Assembly (NCBI GenBank): GCA_020073705.1
Contig: JAIQES010000021.1
Coordinates: 1-64,000, forward strand
Source: Terriglobia bacterium
Lineage (GTDB): Bacteria; Acidobacteriota; Terriglobia; Acidiferrales; UBA7541
Reading direction: 5' to 3'
DNA: 64,000 nt
The position numbers were made by a program, and so were the translations under genes. Below the pieces are notes generated by a model. It was not told the DNA's origin. It was given only the letters and a program-made list of their open reading frames with translations, and made no database searches. This document shows, one piece after another, positions 7,459-16,766 of the stretch. The number at the start of each line of letters is the position of its first letter. Position 1 is the stretch's first letter.

Positions 7459-8670
7459 TTACTTTATGTTCTTCCGAATCCACTCATCGATAAACTTGAT
7501 GATTACATCGCTGTTCTTGTCGAGAAACATCTCGTGCATATTGCCGTGTATGCCCACGTCTTCGAGGCGAACAAAGTCGTCTTTCGCGCCCGCCTGATTA
7601 AGCCACTTCGGGATGCAGACGTCAAAAACGCGATGATAGGTGCCCTCGGCGGAGATCGAGAGGATGCGCATGTTCTCCAGGCTCACGAGTTTGCGGACCG
7701 GTTCCTTCTGCATGTAGCAAGGAACTTCATCCGGGCGTTCTGATTTATCTTCGAGGTAAGTTTTCAGATCGTCGGGGCTGTTGACAGGCGGGTCGTAATG
7801 CATCGGCATATTGGTAATGCCCCACGCGTTTCCAATCTTGCCCGTATATGCCACCTTGGCTGTATCCACGAGGCCGATCTGCGGGCCGCCGGGTTCGATC
7901 GCAACCATGCCCGCAACCAGCTTGGGCCGCGCATCGGCCACATTAAAGCCGATTCCACCTCCCTGCGAATGAGTGATCAAAATGACGGGAGTCCCGATCT
8001 TGTCGAGCAGGGCGACACCTGCGGCCACGGCCAGTTCAGCCTGAGTCTGGCCTGGTATGAATTGCACCTGGCCCTTGATGAAATTATCGAAGACCGGATC
8101 GCCCATCTGGCCCTTCTTTGGAGAGTCGCTGGGCCACTGCGTGTACAGCTTCATCCGGGGGAAATCCCCGCCGGACGGCACCGGAGCCGTCCAGATCTGC
8201 TCCAGATCAAGGGCCGTGCGCATCCCCAGTTTGCCGTCCATATCGGGAACGTAGGCCGAGCGTCCGCGCGCAGGGTAGTCTACCATGTAGACAACATATC
8301 CATGGTTAACCAAGTAGTATGCCCATCCCGGACGTCCGTCTGGGGTTTGCCGCCAGCCGGTTCCGGTCTGGCCATTTCCGTGGAAAAACACAATCGGATA
8401 CCGCTGCCGGATCTGCTTTGGCACCATCACTTCGACATACATGGCACCGCGCATGACTTCTTTGCCCGGCGCGCCGGCGTACTCTCCGCCAACGTAGAAG
8501 AAGCCCTCTCGCGCAATGTTATCGGTCGAGAACGTTGGGATGGACGAGGGCGGCATGGCGGCAGGCTTCTTGGGATCATCGGCTCGCGCACCGAGATGAT
8601 TGCTTGCCAGCATCACAACCAATCCGGCGAACAAGACAGCCAGTCCCGCTTTCATAATCCGGGAATTCAT
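7459..8670 (-). CDS. Secreted alpha/beta hydrolase
   Basis: The ATG at 8670 follows AAGGAGG at ideal spacing, so the longer frame to 8715 is rejected. A signal peptide covers residues about 7-28. The body has the oxyanion-hole phrase 'PIVFFHGNGQTGTGW', the nucleophile elbow H-S-Q-G-G and, near the C-terminus, 'VGIHGNMHEMFLD', which can supply the catalytic His. Proteins of this group act as esterases or related hydrolases in the periplasm or outside the cell; the substrate is unknown. It stands alone between two non-coding gaps of about 200 bases in which I see no gene. Confidence 0.82.
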   Translation of the reverse strand: MNSRIMKAGLAVLFAGLVVMLASNHLGARADDPKKPAAMPPSSIPTFSTDNIAREGFFYVGGEYAGAPGKEVMRGAMYVEVMVPKQIRQRYPIVFFHGNGQTGTGWRQTPDGRPGWAYYLVNHGYVVYMVDYPARGRSAYVPDMDGKLGMRTALDLEQIWTAPVPSGGDFPRMKLYTQWPSDSPKKGQMGDPVFDNFIKGQVQFIPGQTQAELAVAAGVALLDKIGTPVILITHSQGGGIGFNVADARPKLVAGMVAIEPGGPQIGLVDTAKVAYTGKIGNAWGITNMPMHYDPPVNSPDDLKTYLEDKSERPDEVPCYMQKEPVRKLVSLENMRILSISAEGTYHRVFDVCIPKWLNQAGAKDDFVRLEDVGIHGNMHEMFLDKNSDVIIKFIDEWIRKNIK

Positions 8671-8919
8671 GATCTTTTCCCCCTCCTTATTTAGTGGGCC
8701 CTCAGAATAGCACAATCGCGCAGAAGGAGGGAGTCGGGGGTTCCCTGTCGTTTAGTTAGAGGGGGTTCGTTGAGTTCGCGTCCTCTCCGAAGACATCGCC
8801 CAGCCTGGTCCTGTCGTTAATGTTGTGGATTTCGCAAACCGCAGGCTACTATCATTCGATACAGGAAATGTGCAGGACAGGCACGCCATTGTGCAACGTC
8901 TAAGAACTGGAGAGAGTGA

Positions 8920-9558
8920 GTGCGCGCTAAGCTGATTTCCTTACAGGTCGGACTTCCCAGAACCGTCACAAGGGACGGTCAAGAAGTCACGACGGGCATC
9001 TACAAAATGCCAATCGAAAAACGTATCCAGTTGCATTGGCTGAATCTCGAAGGAGACAAACAAGCCGATTTGTCCGTCCACGGAGGTCAGGACAAGACCG
9101 TATACGTATATCCCTCGGAGCATTATCTCTTCTGGAAGAAGGAACTATCAAATTCGGATTTGCCGTGGGGCGCCTTCGGGGAAAATTTCACTACGGCGGG
9201 ACTCCTCGAAGATACAGTTTGCCTCGGAGATCGCTTCACGATCGGCACGGCAGAGGCAGTGGTGACGCAGCCGCGAATTCCCTGCTTCAAATTGAACTTG
9301 AAGTTTAATAACGACATCATGGCAAAGCGTTTCCTGGCCAGCCGTCGCACCGGGTTCTACCTGCGCGTGCTTCGTGAGGGGGAAGTCGGCCCCGGCGACG
9401 AGGTCGTGCTGACGCATCACGACGAAAATGGCGTGTCAATCTCCGACGCTTTGCGAATCTACCTGCATGACCCGGATGCGAGCGAATTGATCCACCGTGC
9501 GCTTCGCGTGGAATATCTTTCCGCAGCCTGGCGCGAGGAATTCCGCCAACAGATCTGA
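8920..9558 (+). CDS. MOSC-domain protein, YiiM-like
   Basis: This 212-residue protein matches the YiiM branch of MOSC proteins, which bind molybdenum cofactor and in YiiM reduce N-hydroxylated bases and related compounds. Recognisable parts are 'LSVHGGQDKTVYVY' (52-65), 'GAFGENF' (84-90) and the conserved 'QPRIPCFKL' with Cys122, the expected cofactor ligand. The start is GTG at 8920 following GAGAG. Length and domain order are normal for the family. No molybdenum cofactor genes are adjacent. Confidence 0.88.
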   Translation: MRAKLISLQVGLPRTVTRDGQEVTTGIYKMPIEKRIQLHWLNLEGDKQADLSVHGGQDKTVYVYPSEHYLFWKKELSNSDLPWGAFGENFTTAGLLEDTVCLGDRFTIGTAEAVVTQPRIPCFKLNLKFNNDIMAKRFLASRRTGFYLRVLREGEVGPGDEVVLTHHDENGVSISDALRIYLHDPDASELIHRALRVEYLSAAWREEFRQQI

Positions 9559-9591
9559 TCTCCAAGGCACGGAGCAAACGGGTCGGCGTGG

Positions 9592-10647
9592 CTATGCGGC
9601 AGCCTTCTTCTTGCCGGTTTGCCGTTCGTAGGGAGCGCGTTCAAGCATACCGATTGTACCCAACGAGGCAAATGCCGCCAGCGCGGCGATGCTGTAGGCG
9701 GGGAAAGCGGGCAGATGGCTGATGGCCAGGGCCAGCAGGCCGAAAACGGCGCCGAGCGCGTATAAGACGAGGACCGCACGCCGCTGGCTGTGTAAAAGGT
9801 TCGACAGGCGGTGCGCAGTATGGTCTTTGCCGGGGGTGGTGAAGGGAATAAAGCCGCGCCGGGATCGTGAAATCGAAATCAGCGCCGTATCGAAAATCGT
9901 TGCGCCGAGGATGAAGACCGGCACCAGCCATGCGGTGTGATGACCGCCGGCCATCACTGGACGCAGCTTCAAGGACAGGGTGGCCATCAGGAAACCAAGA
10001 AACATTGCGCCGCCATCCCCCATGAAAATCTTTGCAGGCTTGAAATTCCAGCGCAGGAACCCGGCGGCGGCTCCCAGGATCGCAGCAGCCATGGTGCTGA
10101 CCAGGAGCTGTCCGCTCTCCAGTGCAAAGATGGCAAAGAAAAGCGACGCTACAGCGGCAACTCCGGCGCAGAGACCGTCCATGTGGTCCAGAATGCTGAA
10201 GGACGCCGTGATGCCGACAACCCAGACCAAAGTGAGCGCGGTGTCGGCCCAGATGGCAGCGTTCCCCGGCCAAGATGCGGAGAAAACCTGGGCGCGGATG
10301 CCCGTGGCAAGCAGAATTACGGCTGCGGCGGGCATGGCTCCGAACAGTTTGATCTGATGATGCAGCAGGCCGCGGTCGTCGAGGATGCCAACGAGCGCGA
10401 CCAGGGTCGCACCCGAATAAATGCCGATCACCTGGGTAAGGGCCGGGCCGCCCATCGAAACCAGAAGCGCGATCAGGACGCCGCAATAAATGGCCAGGCC
10501 GCCCAGCAGAGGCATCGGCTGAAGATGAACCTTGCGCGGCCCGGGATGGTCTACCATCCCGACGCGGAGAGCCAATTGCCGCACCGGAACCGTAAGCCCC
10601 AGAGAAGCAATCAAACCAACGGCAAACGCGATCAGTCCCGTGTTCAT
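9592..10647 (-). CDS. WecA/MraY-family polyprenyl-phosphate sugar-1-phosphate transferase
   Basis: An integral membrane enzyme of 351 residues with about ten membrane segments. The MraY/WecA motifs are present: 'DHPGPRKVHLQPMPLLGG' at 33-50, the aspartate pair D90-D91, 'LDHMDGL' (153-159) and 'KIFMGDGGAMFLG'. Such enzymes transfer a sugar phosphate from a UDP sugar to undecaprenyl phosphate, starting polysaccharide or O-antigen synthesis. WecA normally reads N-x-x-D in the third motif; here it is D-H-M-D, which is compatible. As last gene of the polysaccharide locus it is the likely priming enzyme. Confidence 0.88.
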   Translation of the reverse strand: MNTGLIAFAVGLIASLGLTVPVRQLALRVGMVDHPGPRKVHLQPMPLLGGLAIYCGVLIALLVSMGGPALTQVIGIYSGATLVALVGILDDRGLLHHQIKLFGAMPAAAVILLATGIRAQVFSASWPGNAAIWADTALTLVWVVGITASFSILDHMDGLCAGVAAVASLFFAIFALESGQLLVSTMAAAILGAAAGFLRWNFKPAKIFMGDGGAMFLGFLMATLSLKLRPVMAGGHHTAWLVPVFILGATIFDTALISISRSRRGFIPFTTPGKDHTAHRLSNLLHSQRRAVLVLYALGAVFGLLALAISHLPAFPAYSIAALAAFASLGTIGMLERAPYERQTGKKKAAA

Positions 10648-10660
10648 GAGAACACTGATT

Positions 10661-11692
10661 TCAGCGCTCGGTAAGCATCCGCTTGAAGATGGACTCCACC
10701 TGCGCGCGATCTCTATCCTTGTAATACCAGTCGATGGTGCGCTTCAGGCCTTCACGGAATGGCACCTTGGGCTCCCAGCCTGTCAGCTTCTTCGCCAGCG
10801 CATTGTCCGCTACGCGGTTGAGAGGGCCAGTGGGCATATTGGGCAGGAATTTGATTTCAGCCTTGTGGCCGGTGAACTCCATGACCATCTTGGCGGCGTC
10901 GATGACGCGGATGCGCTCCATCGTACCCAGGTTGATCGCCGTGCCGTCGTCGATCTTTTCGCCGGCCAGGATGGTCCCGGAAACAATGTCATCGATGTAA
11001 GTCCAATTGCGAATTTGCGTGCCATCGCCCCAGACTTCAAACGGGTTCTGCTTGAGAAAAGCGCGAGCAATCATGGCGATGACGGCGTGGTTTTCAACGC
11101 CGCGCGGGCCGTACACGGTGAAGTACCGGCAGGAAGCCGCCTTTAGTCCATGCTCCTTGTAATAGGCCTGCAGCGTGAACTCTGCCATCAGCTTGGCCCA
11201 TCCATAAGTGTTGTCGGCATCGTTGGGACCTTTCGTCAAATCCTCCGTGAGGAAAACCTCTTTCCTGACGTCAGACTGGAGAAAGTTGGGATAAACGCAT
11301 CCAGAAGAGGCAAAGACGACTTTGTGAACTTTGGCCTTCAGCGCTTCCCAGAAAATCACACCGTCGAGAAAAAAATTGGAGGCCGGTCCGGCTTGGTGCA
11401 GATCGACGTAACCGCGGCCGCCGTGATCGGCGGCGATATGAAATACCGTGTGGATTCCTTGCATCGCGGCGCGCGCAATGCCAGGCTCGCGCAGATCGGC
11501 GCGAATGAATTCGATGTTCCCTGCCGCAATGTGTCCCGCGATATTGCCGAGATGCCCGCTCGATAAATCGTCGACGACGCGAACTTTGGCGCCGCGCTCT
11601 ATGAGTTGATCCGCGAGGGTCGAACCAATAAAGGAAGCTCCCCCTGTAATCAAAACTGCCCTGCCCGTCCACATCGTTTCGGCCTTCGTCAT
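10661..11692 (-). CDS. NAD-dependent nucleotide-sugar epimerase/dehydratase
   Basis: An extended SDR of 343 residues with the N-terminal NAD motif written 'ITGGASFIGS' (the usual second Gly is Ser), the aspartate of 'VVDDLSSG', and the catalytic Y-x-x-x-K in 'NTYGWAKLMAEF'. The C-terminus, 'LTGWEPKVPFREGLKRTIDW', is the standard ending of UDP-glucose 4-epimerase-like enzymes. It probably converts a UDP- or GDP-sugar for the polysaccharide. It overlaps the upstream glycosyltransferase gene by 4 bases (ATGA). The exact sugar cannot be read from the sequence. Confidence 0.85.
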   Translation of the reverse strand: MTKAETMWTGRAVLITGGASFIGSTLADQLIERGAKVRVVDDLSSGHLGNIAGHIAAGNIEFIRADLREPGIARAAMQGIHTVFHIAADHGGRGYVDLHQAGPASNFFLDGVIFWEALKAKVHKVVFASSGCVYPNFLQSDVRKEVFLTEDLTKGPNDADNTYGWAKLMAEFTLQAYYKEHGLKAASCRYFTVYGPRGVENHAVIAMIARAFLKQNPFEVWGDGTQIRNWTYIDDIVSGTILAGEKIDDGTAINLGTMERIRVIDAAKMVMEFTGHKAEIKFLPNMPTGPLNRVADNALAKKLTGWEPKVPFREGLKRTIDWYYKDRDRAQVESIFKRMLTER

Positions 11693-12885
11693 TCGCGAAC
11701 AACCTCCTCGAGCGTCTCCGTGAAGATTCTAAGCTGTTTCACTCTATCATAAGAGACTGCGATCTCCCGGGCGCGCTGCCCCATGTTTCGTATCTGTTGC
11801 GAGTCGTGCAACACGCCGCGGAGGGCCTTCACAAGTGTGTCCGGGTCATCCGGATTGGCGGCCAGGCCACAGCCGGAACGGCGAATGATGCGCACCACGT
11901 CGCATTCTTCCGGCGCAACCCCGAGTACGGGACGCCCGGCAGCGAGCGTGGGGTACAGCTTGCTCGGGACGACCACGCCTTCGAGGCCCCGCTTTACCGT
12001 GACCACGTGCATATCGCCGGAAGAGAGTACGAGCGGGATTTCACTCGCTGGGCGAAACGGCAGGAAGCGAACTGCACGGCATCCGGCGGCCATCGCCTCG
12101 ATCTGTGATTTCATCGCGCCCTCGCCAATGAACACGAGACCCACACCCTCGTTTTCGAGAGTCTGCACGGCTCGGATCAGCGTCTGCCAAGCACCGTAGA
12201 AGCCGAGATTCCCGGCGTGTACCAGAACGAAACGGAAATCGCCGCGAATCTCGCGCGCGACGGGATTGTCTGGTGAGGGGAGAGTCTCCGGAATCGGAAT
12301 GCCATCACGCGAGATCACGACGCGGCCGGGGTCCACTCCTTTCGCGATGATGCGGTCGCGCATGTCCTCGCCGAGCACGATCACGCGCGCAGCGCGTCGC
12401 AGCGCCCAGCGGTGCAGGGCTTCCCATCGTGCCGTGAAGTTTCCCGGACGGACGATCGAGCTGCCCACAGCCATGTCAGGGTACATGTCACGGATGTTGT
12501 AGACGAAGGGCCGGCCCGAGAGGCCTGCCACGAGCGCTCCTGCGATGCCTTCAATGGGCGGGTCGGTCATGGCCAGCACCACGTCCGAGCGGATCGCCAG
12601 CGCCCGCGGCACCGCCAGCGAGAGATACGTCAGGTAATTTAAGACGCGGCGGCGCATCTGGAAACGCGGATAGTCCGTGGAGCCGACACGCTCGACGACG
12701 AGATTGCCGCGGACTTCCCGGCGGACCAAATAACGCGGGTGACGTTCCGTCGGGTCATAGCTCGGGCGGCCCGCGAGCACCGTGACATGGTGTCTCTCGG
12801 TAAGAGCGTCAGCCACCTGCGCGGCGCACTTGGCCGTCGCGCTGGTGTCCGGCGGGAAATACTCGTTCAGGAGAAGGATATGCAC
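11689..12885 (-). CDS. Glycosyltransferase family 4 (WbuB-like)
   Basis: A GT-B enzyme of 398 residues beginning 'VHILLLNEYFPPDTSATA', typical of the WbuB branch that adds an amino sugar such as L-FucNAc. The start is taken as GTG at 12885, since residues encoded upstream are not family-like and would overlap the carbamoyltransferase. The donor-binding end has 'ILYPTLAAGRP'-type spacing ('PSKLYPTLAAGRPVLGV'), as in the family's E-x(7)-E region. It is cytosolic or membrane-associated. It lies between the carbamoyltransferase and the epimerase in one minus-strand series. Confidence 0.85.
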   Translation of the reverse strand: MHILLLNEYFPPDTSATAKCAAQVADALTERHHVTVLAGRPSYDPTERHPRYLVRREVRGNLVVERVGSTDYPRFQMRRRVLNYLTYLSLAVPRALAIRSDVVLAMTDPPIEGIAGALVAGLSGRPFVYNIRDMYPDMAVGSSIVRPGNFTARWEALHRWALRRAARVIVLGEDMRDRIIAKGVDPGRVVISRDGIPIPETLPSPDNPVAREIRGDFRFVLVHAGNLGFYGAWQTLIRAVQTLENEGVGLVFIGEGAMKSQIEAMAAGCRAVRFLPFRPASEIPLVLSSGDMHVVTVKRGLEGVVVPSKLYPTLAAGRPVLGVAPEECDVVRIIRRSGCGLAANPDDPDTLVKALRGVLHDSQQIRNMGQRAREIAVSYDRVKQLRIFTETLEEVVRE

Positions 12886-12955
12886 TAGTGTGTCCGGGGA
12901 AGAAGAAAAAAAAGCCTGCGAATGGGACAAGGATGCAAGAACGTGCCGTGGCGGA

Positions 12956-14716
12956 TCAGCGTGGCACCTCGGCCGAGCCGGGCTTGCGCACCAAAATATC
13001 GCCAAGGACGAGGACATCCATCTTTGTCCGGAGAAAGCATTCGATGGCTTCCTCGGGGCGGCAGACGATGGGCTCGTTGTCGTTAAACGAAGTGTTGAGC
13101 ACCACGGGCACGCCGGTGAGGTTGCCGAATTCCCGGATCAGCCGCCAGTAGCGCGGATTCGCCTCGCGCGTGACGGTCTGGAGCCGGCCAGTGCCGTCCA
13201 CGTGAGTGGGAGCGGGAATGACTGCGCGCTTCTCGGGCCGCACGGAATAGGCCTGCGTCATGAACGGGCACGGATAGGATTTCTCGAAATATTCTCCCGT
13301 TATCTCCGCAAGGACCGACGGGGCGAACGGCCGGAACATCTCACGGTGCTTGATCCTGGCGTTCAGAATATCCTTCATATCGGCGCGGCGCGGGTCAGCA
13401 ACGATGCTACGGTTGCCCAACGCGCGCGGGCCCCATTCCGCCCGCCCCTGAAACCAGCCCAGAATCTTTCCGGCGGCGATTTCTTTCGCCGCTTCTTTGG
13501 CGATCTCTTCTTCGGGGAGTTCGGAAATTGCCATGCTTTCACCTCGCAGCCGGCTGGCAGAAACCGCCGCGCGCACTTGTTCGGGCGTGTAGCCCGGCCC
13601 CCAGTAGGCGTTCTCCATCACGAACGAACGGGGCTGGCCAAGCACTTGGTGATGGATGAAGTACGCGGCGCCGACCGCCAGTCCCGCGTCTCCCGCAGCG
13701 GGCTGGACGAAAATCTGTTCGAACGGCGTCTGGTCGAAGATTTTCCCGTTCGCCACGCAGTTAAACGCGACGCCGCCAGCAAGGCATACGGCCTTCTGCC
13801 CGGTGCGGGCATGCAGCGCGCGAAGCATTTTGAACAAAACTTCTTCCAGGCGCGCCTGAAGCGTCGCCGCGCCATCGCGATGCACCTTCTCAACGGAAGC
13901 GGCAGGATCGCGTGCAGGGCCCAAGCGCTCGGCCATGTAATCGGAAAACATCGCCCCGAGTTCGGGCGTCTTGCCGGCATCACGCCAGGTCATCTCGGGA
14001 CCTGTGCGGTGATGCTGAAAATATTCAAGACCCAGACGGAAACCGATGCCCCCGTTTGTGCGGACGATGCGGCGGAATTCATCCATATAGGCCGGCTCTC
14101 CGTAGGCGGCCAAGCCCATGACTTTGTATTCGTCGCCGAACTTGCGAAAGCCGAGATACTGCGACACAGCGGTGTAATACATGCCAAGGGAGTGCGGGAA
14201 CGCGATCGCTCCGGCGATGTGCATGCGGTTGCCCCGGCCAGTTCCCCACATGGTACTGGCGAAGTCGCCCAGCCCGTCCGCCGAGAGCAGGGCGGCCTGC
14301 TCGAAGGGGGAGACGAAAAACGTGCTCGCCAAATGCGCCTGGTGATGCTCGACGCGATGGAATTGCGCCCGAATCTTATCTGGTGCGATATCCAAAGCCT
14401 CTGCAAGCGCTTCAGGGATTCCGACAAATCGCGCCAGCACTTTCGCTCGTTCCCGGGCAAAGCTCGGCATCTTCAGGGCATACCAAAGTTTCGTTCCGAG
14501 GCGCGCCCAGGGATTGCGCGGGATGGCGATGTGGTCGACTTCGGCAAGTGTGATGCCTGCGGCGTCCAGGCAATAGCGGATGGCCGCGGACGGAAATCCC
14601 GCGGCGTACTTCACGCGGTTAAAGCGCTCTTCTTCGACTGCGGCGACCAGGCGGCCGTCGGAAACTAGCGCCGCTGAGGAATTGCCGTGGTACGCGTTGA
14701 TCCCAAGTATGTGCAT
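12956..14716 (-). CDS. Carbamoyltransferase of the NodU/CmcH/HypF-like family (copy 1)
   Basis: From the ATG at 14716 the protein has 586 residues and opens 'MHILGINAYHGNSSAALV', the standard start of this family. Two further family hallmarks are 'EHHQAHLASTFF' (metal-binding His cluster of the Kae1-like domain) and, in the C-terminal YrdC-like part, 'GRAEWGPRALGNRSIVADPR'. These enzymes make carbamoyl-AMP from carbamoyl phosphate and transfer the carbamoyl group to a hydroxyl of a sugar or antibiotic. A paralogue lies at 31477-33150. It follows the AsnB gene by 22 bases, which suggests the two modify the same glycan. Confidence 0.93.
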   Translation of the reverse strand: MHILGINAYHGNSSAALVSDGRLVAAVEEERFNRVKYAAGFPSAAIRYCLDAAGITLAEVDHIAIPRNPWARLGTKLWYALKMPSFARERAKVLARFVGIPEALAEALDIAPDKIRAQFHRVEHHQAHLASTFFVSPFEQAALLSADGLGDFASTMWGTGRGNRMHIAGAIAFPHSLGMYYTAVSQYLGFRKFGDEYKVMGLAAYGEPAYMDEFRRIVRTNGGIGFRLGLEYFQHHRTGPEMTWRDAGKTPELGAMFSDYMAERLGPARDPAASVEKVHRDGAATLQARLEEVLFKMLRALHARTGQKAVCLAGGVAFNCVANGKIFDQTPFEQIFVQPAAGDAGLAVGAAYFIHHQVLGQPRSFVMENAYWGPGYTPEQVRAAVSASRLRGESMAISELPEEEIAKEAAKEIAAGKILGWFQGRAEWGPRALGNRSIVADPRRADMKDILNARIKHREMFRPFAPSVLAEITGEYFEKSYPCPFMTQAYSVRPEKRAVIPAPTHVDGTGRLQTVTREANPRYWRLIREFGNLTGVPVVLNTSFNDNEPIVCRPEEAIECFLRTKMDVLVLGDILVRKPGSAEVPR

Positions 14717-14738
14717 CCGGAATTGTCTTCTCCCCGCT

Positions 14739-16763
14739 TTAGGACCGTGGATTCGATACTCCGCCCGCGACGGCGGGGCGAAGGGCCGTTGCATCAGAGC
14801 TTGTATTCGTCACCGCGCCGGTCAGGTGGCGGCGCACCCACTCATTGAGCACGTAGAGACTCCAGGGGCGCGACCAATTGGCCTGGCCAATCACAAAATT
14901 CTGCCATGCGCCGCGCACGGCGCGTGGGTTCATGTATGGCTGCAACGGCGGCGAGAGGTTGGCCAGATCCTGTGAGAGGCGCACACCGAGCGGGCCCCTC
15001 AGCCACAGCTCCCAGGGAAAAGTGAATGTCCGCTTGGACTGGCCCACCACTTCATCCGGAAGCACATCGGACAGTGCTTCAACCAGCAATGCCTTCGGCA
15101 CACCCGTCCTGTATTTCGCCCCCTTCGGTAATCGCGCCACAAACTCTACGAGCCGGTGGTCCAGCAGAGGGACACGGACTTCCAGCGAATTGGCCATACT
15201 GACGGAGTCGGTATCGCGGAGAAGCGTGTTGACCATGTACGACTGCAGTTCAAAGCAGGAAACAGAAGTGAAGGAATCCAGGCGCCGGGCTTGACGTGCC
15301 GTTTCCTCCATGCGCTGGCGCCAGACGGAATCCGTTGCTTGCCCGTTACCCCGCTGCTCGACAGACTCGAAGTACGGTGCAAGCAGGCGCCGCACGCGGG
15401 AAGGTGTGAACAAGATGCGCGTGAAGTAATACGCATGGGGGAAGTCTTCGGGCGAGCGCCATGCTGCAGCCGCCTTGCGAACTGCGTCCCCGGGCGCAAT
15501 CTTGACCGCCATCCTGGCGGTCAGGCGCCGCAGCGAAGCGGGAGCCCACCGGCCCATCCCGGCCACAAACTCCGCCCGCGGTGTCGTCGTAAAGGTGGAA
15601 TAGCCGCCGAAAACTTCATCGCCGCCCAGACCAGACAGGGCCACTTTAAGACCGGCCTGATGCGCGGCCCACGAGACGAAGTAGGTATTCAGACCGTCCA
15701 TCGTGGGCTGATCCAATGCGCTTACCGCCTCATCCAGTTGCGCAAGCACTTGGCCGGGAGTGAGCAGCATTTCCTGATGGTTCGTCTTGAAGTGTTTGGC
15801 GGTCTCGCGGGAAATCTTCGCTTCGCTGAATTGCTGCTCGGGAAATACGACTGTGAGCGTGTGCAGGTCGCTCTGCGAACGGCTGGCAAGCGCCACCAAC
15901 GCCGTGGAATCCAGACCGCTCGAGAGGAACACGCCGAGTGGTACATCGGCAATCAGGTGGTCGCGAACCGTTTCTTCGAGCAGCGGCCGTAGCTGCCTTG
16001 CCGCTTCCTGAAACGTCTTCGGGCATGGTCCTTCCGCGTGAAGCGCGGCGTCGGAAAAATCCCAGTAGCGCTTCGACCGAAGCTCGGATGGGGGTGCATT
16101 CGCCGCCAGCGTCACGCAGTGGCCGGGCGGAAGCGAAAACACGCCTTCGACGAGGGTGGACGGCTCGGCGACGGAACCGAACAGAAGATAAGATTCCAGC
16201 GAATCCGCCGCCACGCGCGGCGCAATGCAGCCACTGGCGATCAGCGCACGGACTTCGGAAGCAAACAACAGAGCGCCGTTCGCGGACGAGTAGTACAGCG
16301 GCTTGATCCCCAGCCGGTCGCGTGCAATGAAAATTCGCGCGCCTTGCGCGGCATCCCCTGAAGCGCCGGAGGAACGAGCGTCCCACACGGCGAATGCGAA
16401 CATCCCGCGGAATTCGCGCAAGCACTCCTCGCCCCATTCTTCGTAGGCGTGGACGATGACTTCCGTGTCGGAGTTCGTGCGAAACGCATGCCCGCGTCCT
16501 TCAAGTGTTCTGCGCAACTGCCGAAAGTTGTAAATCTCACCGTTGAAAACGACCGCGACGTTGCTTACTTCGTTGAATACGGGCTGGCGCCCGCCGGGTA
16601 GGTCAATGATGCTGAGGCGGCGCATCCCGAGCGCCGCGGATGGCGTGACGAGCAGCCCGTCTTCGTCCGGGCCGCGATGCCAAAGCGCCTCCATCATCCG
16701 GCGCGTAATGGCTTCGGCCAAATCCGTGCGCTCCATTCCGATGACGCCGCAGATTCCGCACAT
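14739..16763 (-). CDS. asnB: Glutamine-hydrolysing asparagine synthetase-like amidotransferase (copy 1)
   Basis: A complete AsnB of 674 residues. The mature N-terminus M-C-G-I-C-G gives the glutaminase nucleophile Cys2, with 'FNGEIYNFRQL' and 'TNSDTEVI' in the glutaminase domain. The synthetase domain has the ATP pyrophosphatase loop 'FLSSGLDSTALVAL' and 'GLGGDEVFGGY'. Such proteins in polysaccharide loci are thought to amidate a carboxyl group on a sugar or an amino-acid substituent. Start is unambiguous. A second copy lies at 21268-23148. It is 3 bases from the transglutaminase-like gene. Confidence 0.92.
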   Translation of the reverse strand: MCGICGVIGMERTDLAEAITRRMMEALWHRGPDEDGLLVTPSAALGMRRLSIIDLPGGRQPVFNEVSNVAVVFNGEIYNFRQLRRTLEGRGHAFRTNSDTEVIVHAYEEWGEECLREFRGMFAFAVWDARSSGASGDAAQGARIFIARDRLGIKPLYYSSANGALLFASEVRALIASGCIAPRVAADSLESYLLFGSVAEPSTLVEGVFSLPPGHCVTLAANAPPSELRSKRYWDFSDAALHAEGPCPKTFQEAARQLRPLLEETVRDHLIADVPLGVFLSSGLDSTALVALASRSQSDLHTLTVVFPEQQFSEAKISRETAKHFKTNHQEMLLTPGQVLAQLDEAVSALDQPTMDGLNTYFVSWAAHQAGLKVALSGLGGDEVFGGYSTFTTTPRAEFVAGMGRWAPASLRRLTARMAVKIAPGDAVRKAAAAWRSPEDFPHAYYFTRILFTPSRVRRLLAPYFESVEQRGNGQATDSVWRQRMEETARQARRLDSFTSVSCFELQSYMVNTLLRDTDSVSMANSLEVRVPLLDHRLVEFVARLPKGAKYRTGVPKALLVEALSDVLPDEVVGQSKRTFTFPWELWLRGPLGVRLSQDLANLSPPLQPYMNPRAVRGAWQNFVIGQANWSRPWSLYVLNEWVRRHLTGAVTNTSSDATALRPAVAGGVSNPRS

Positions 16764-16766
16764 GGG

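Noticed and set aside
12782..14668. A 628-codon open frame on the plus strand
   Set aside because: It is exactly antisense to the carbamoyltransferase gene, has no ribosome binding site and shows no domain; high GC content creates such shadow frames.
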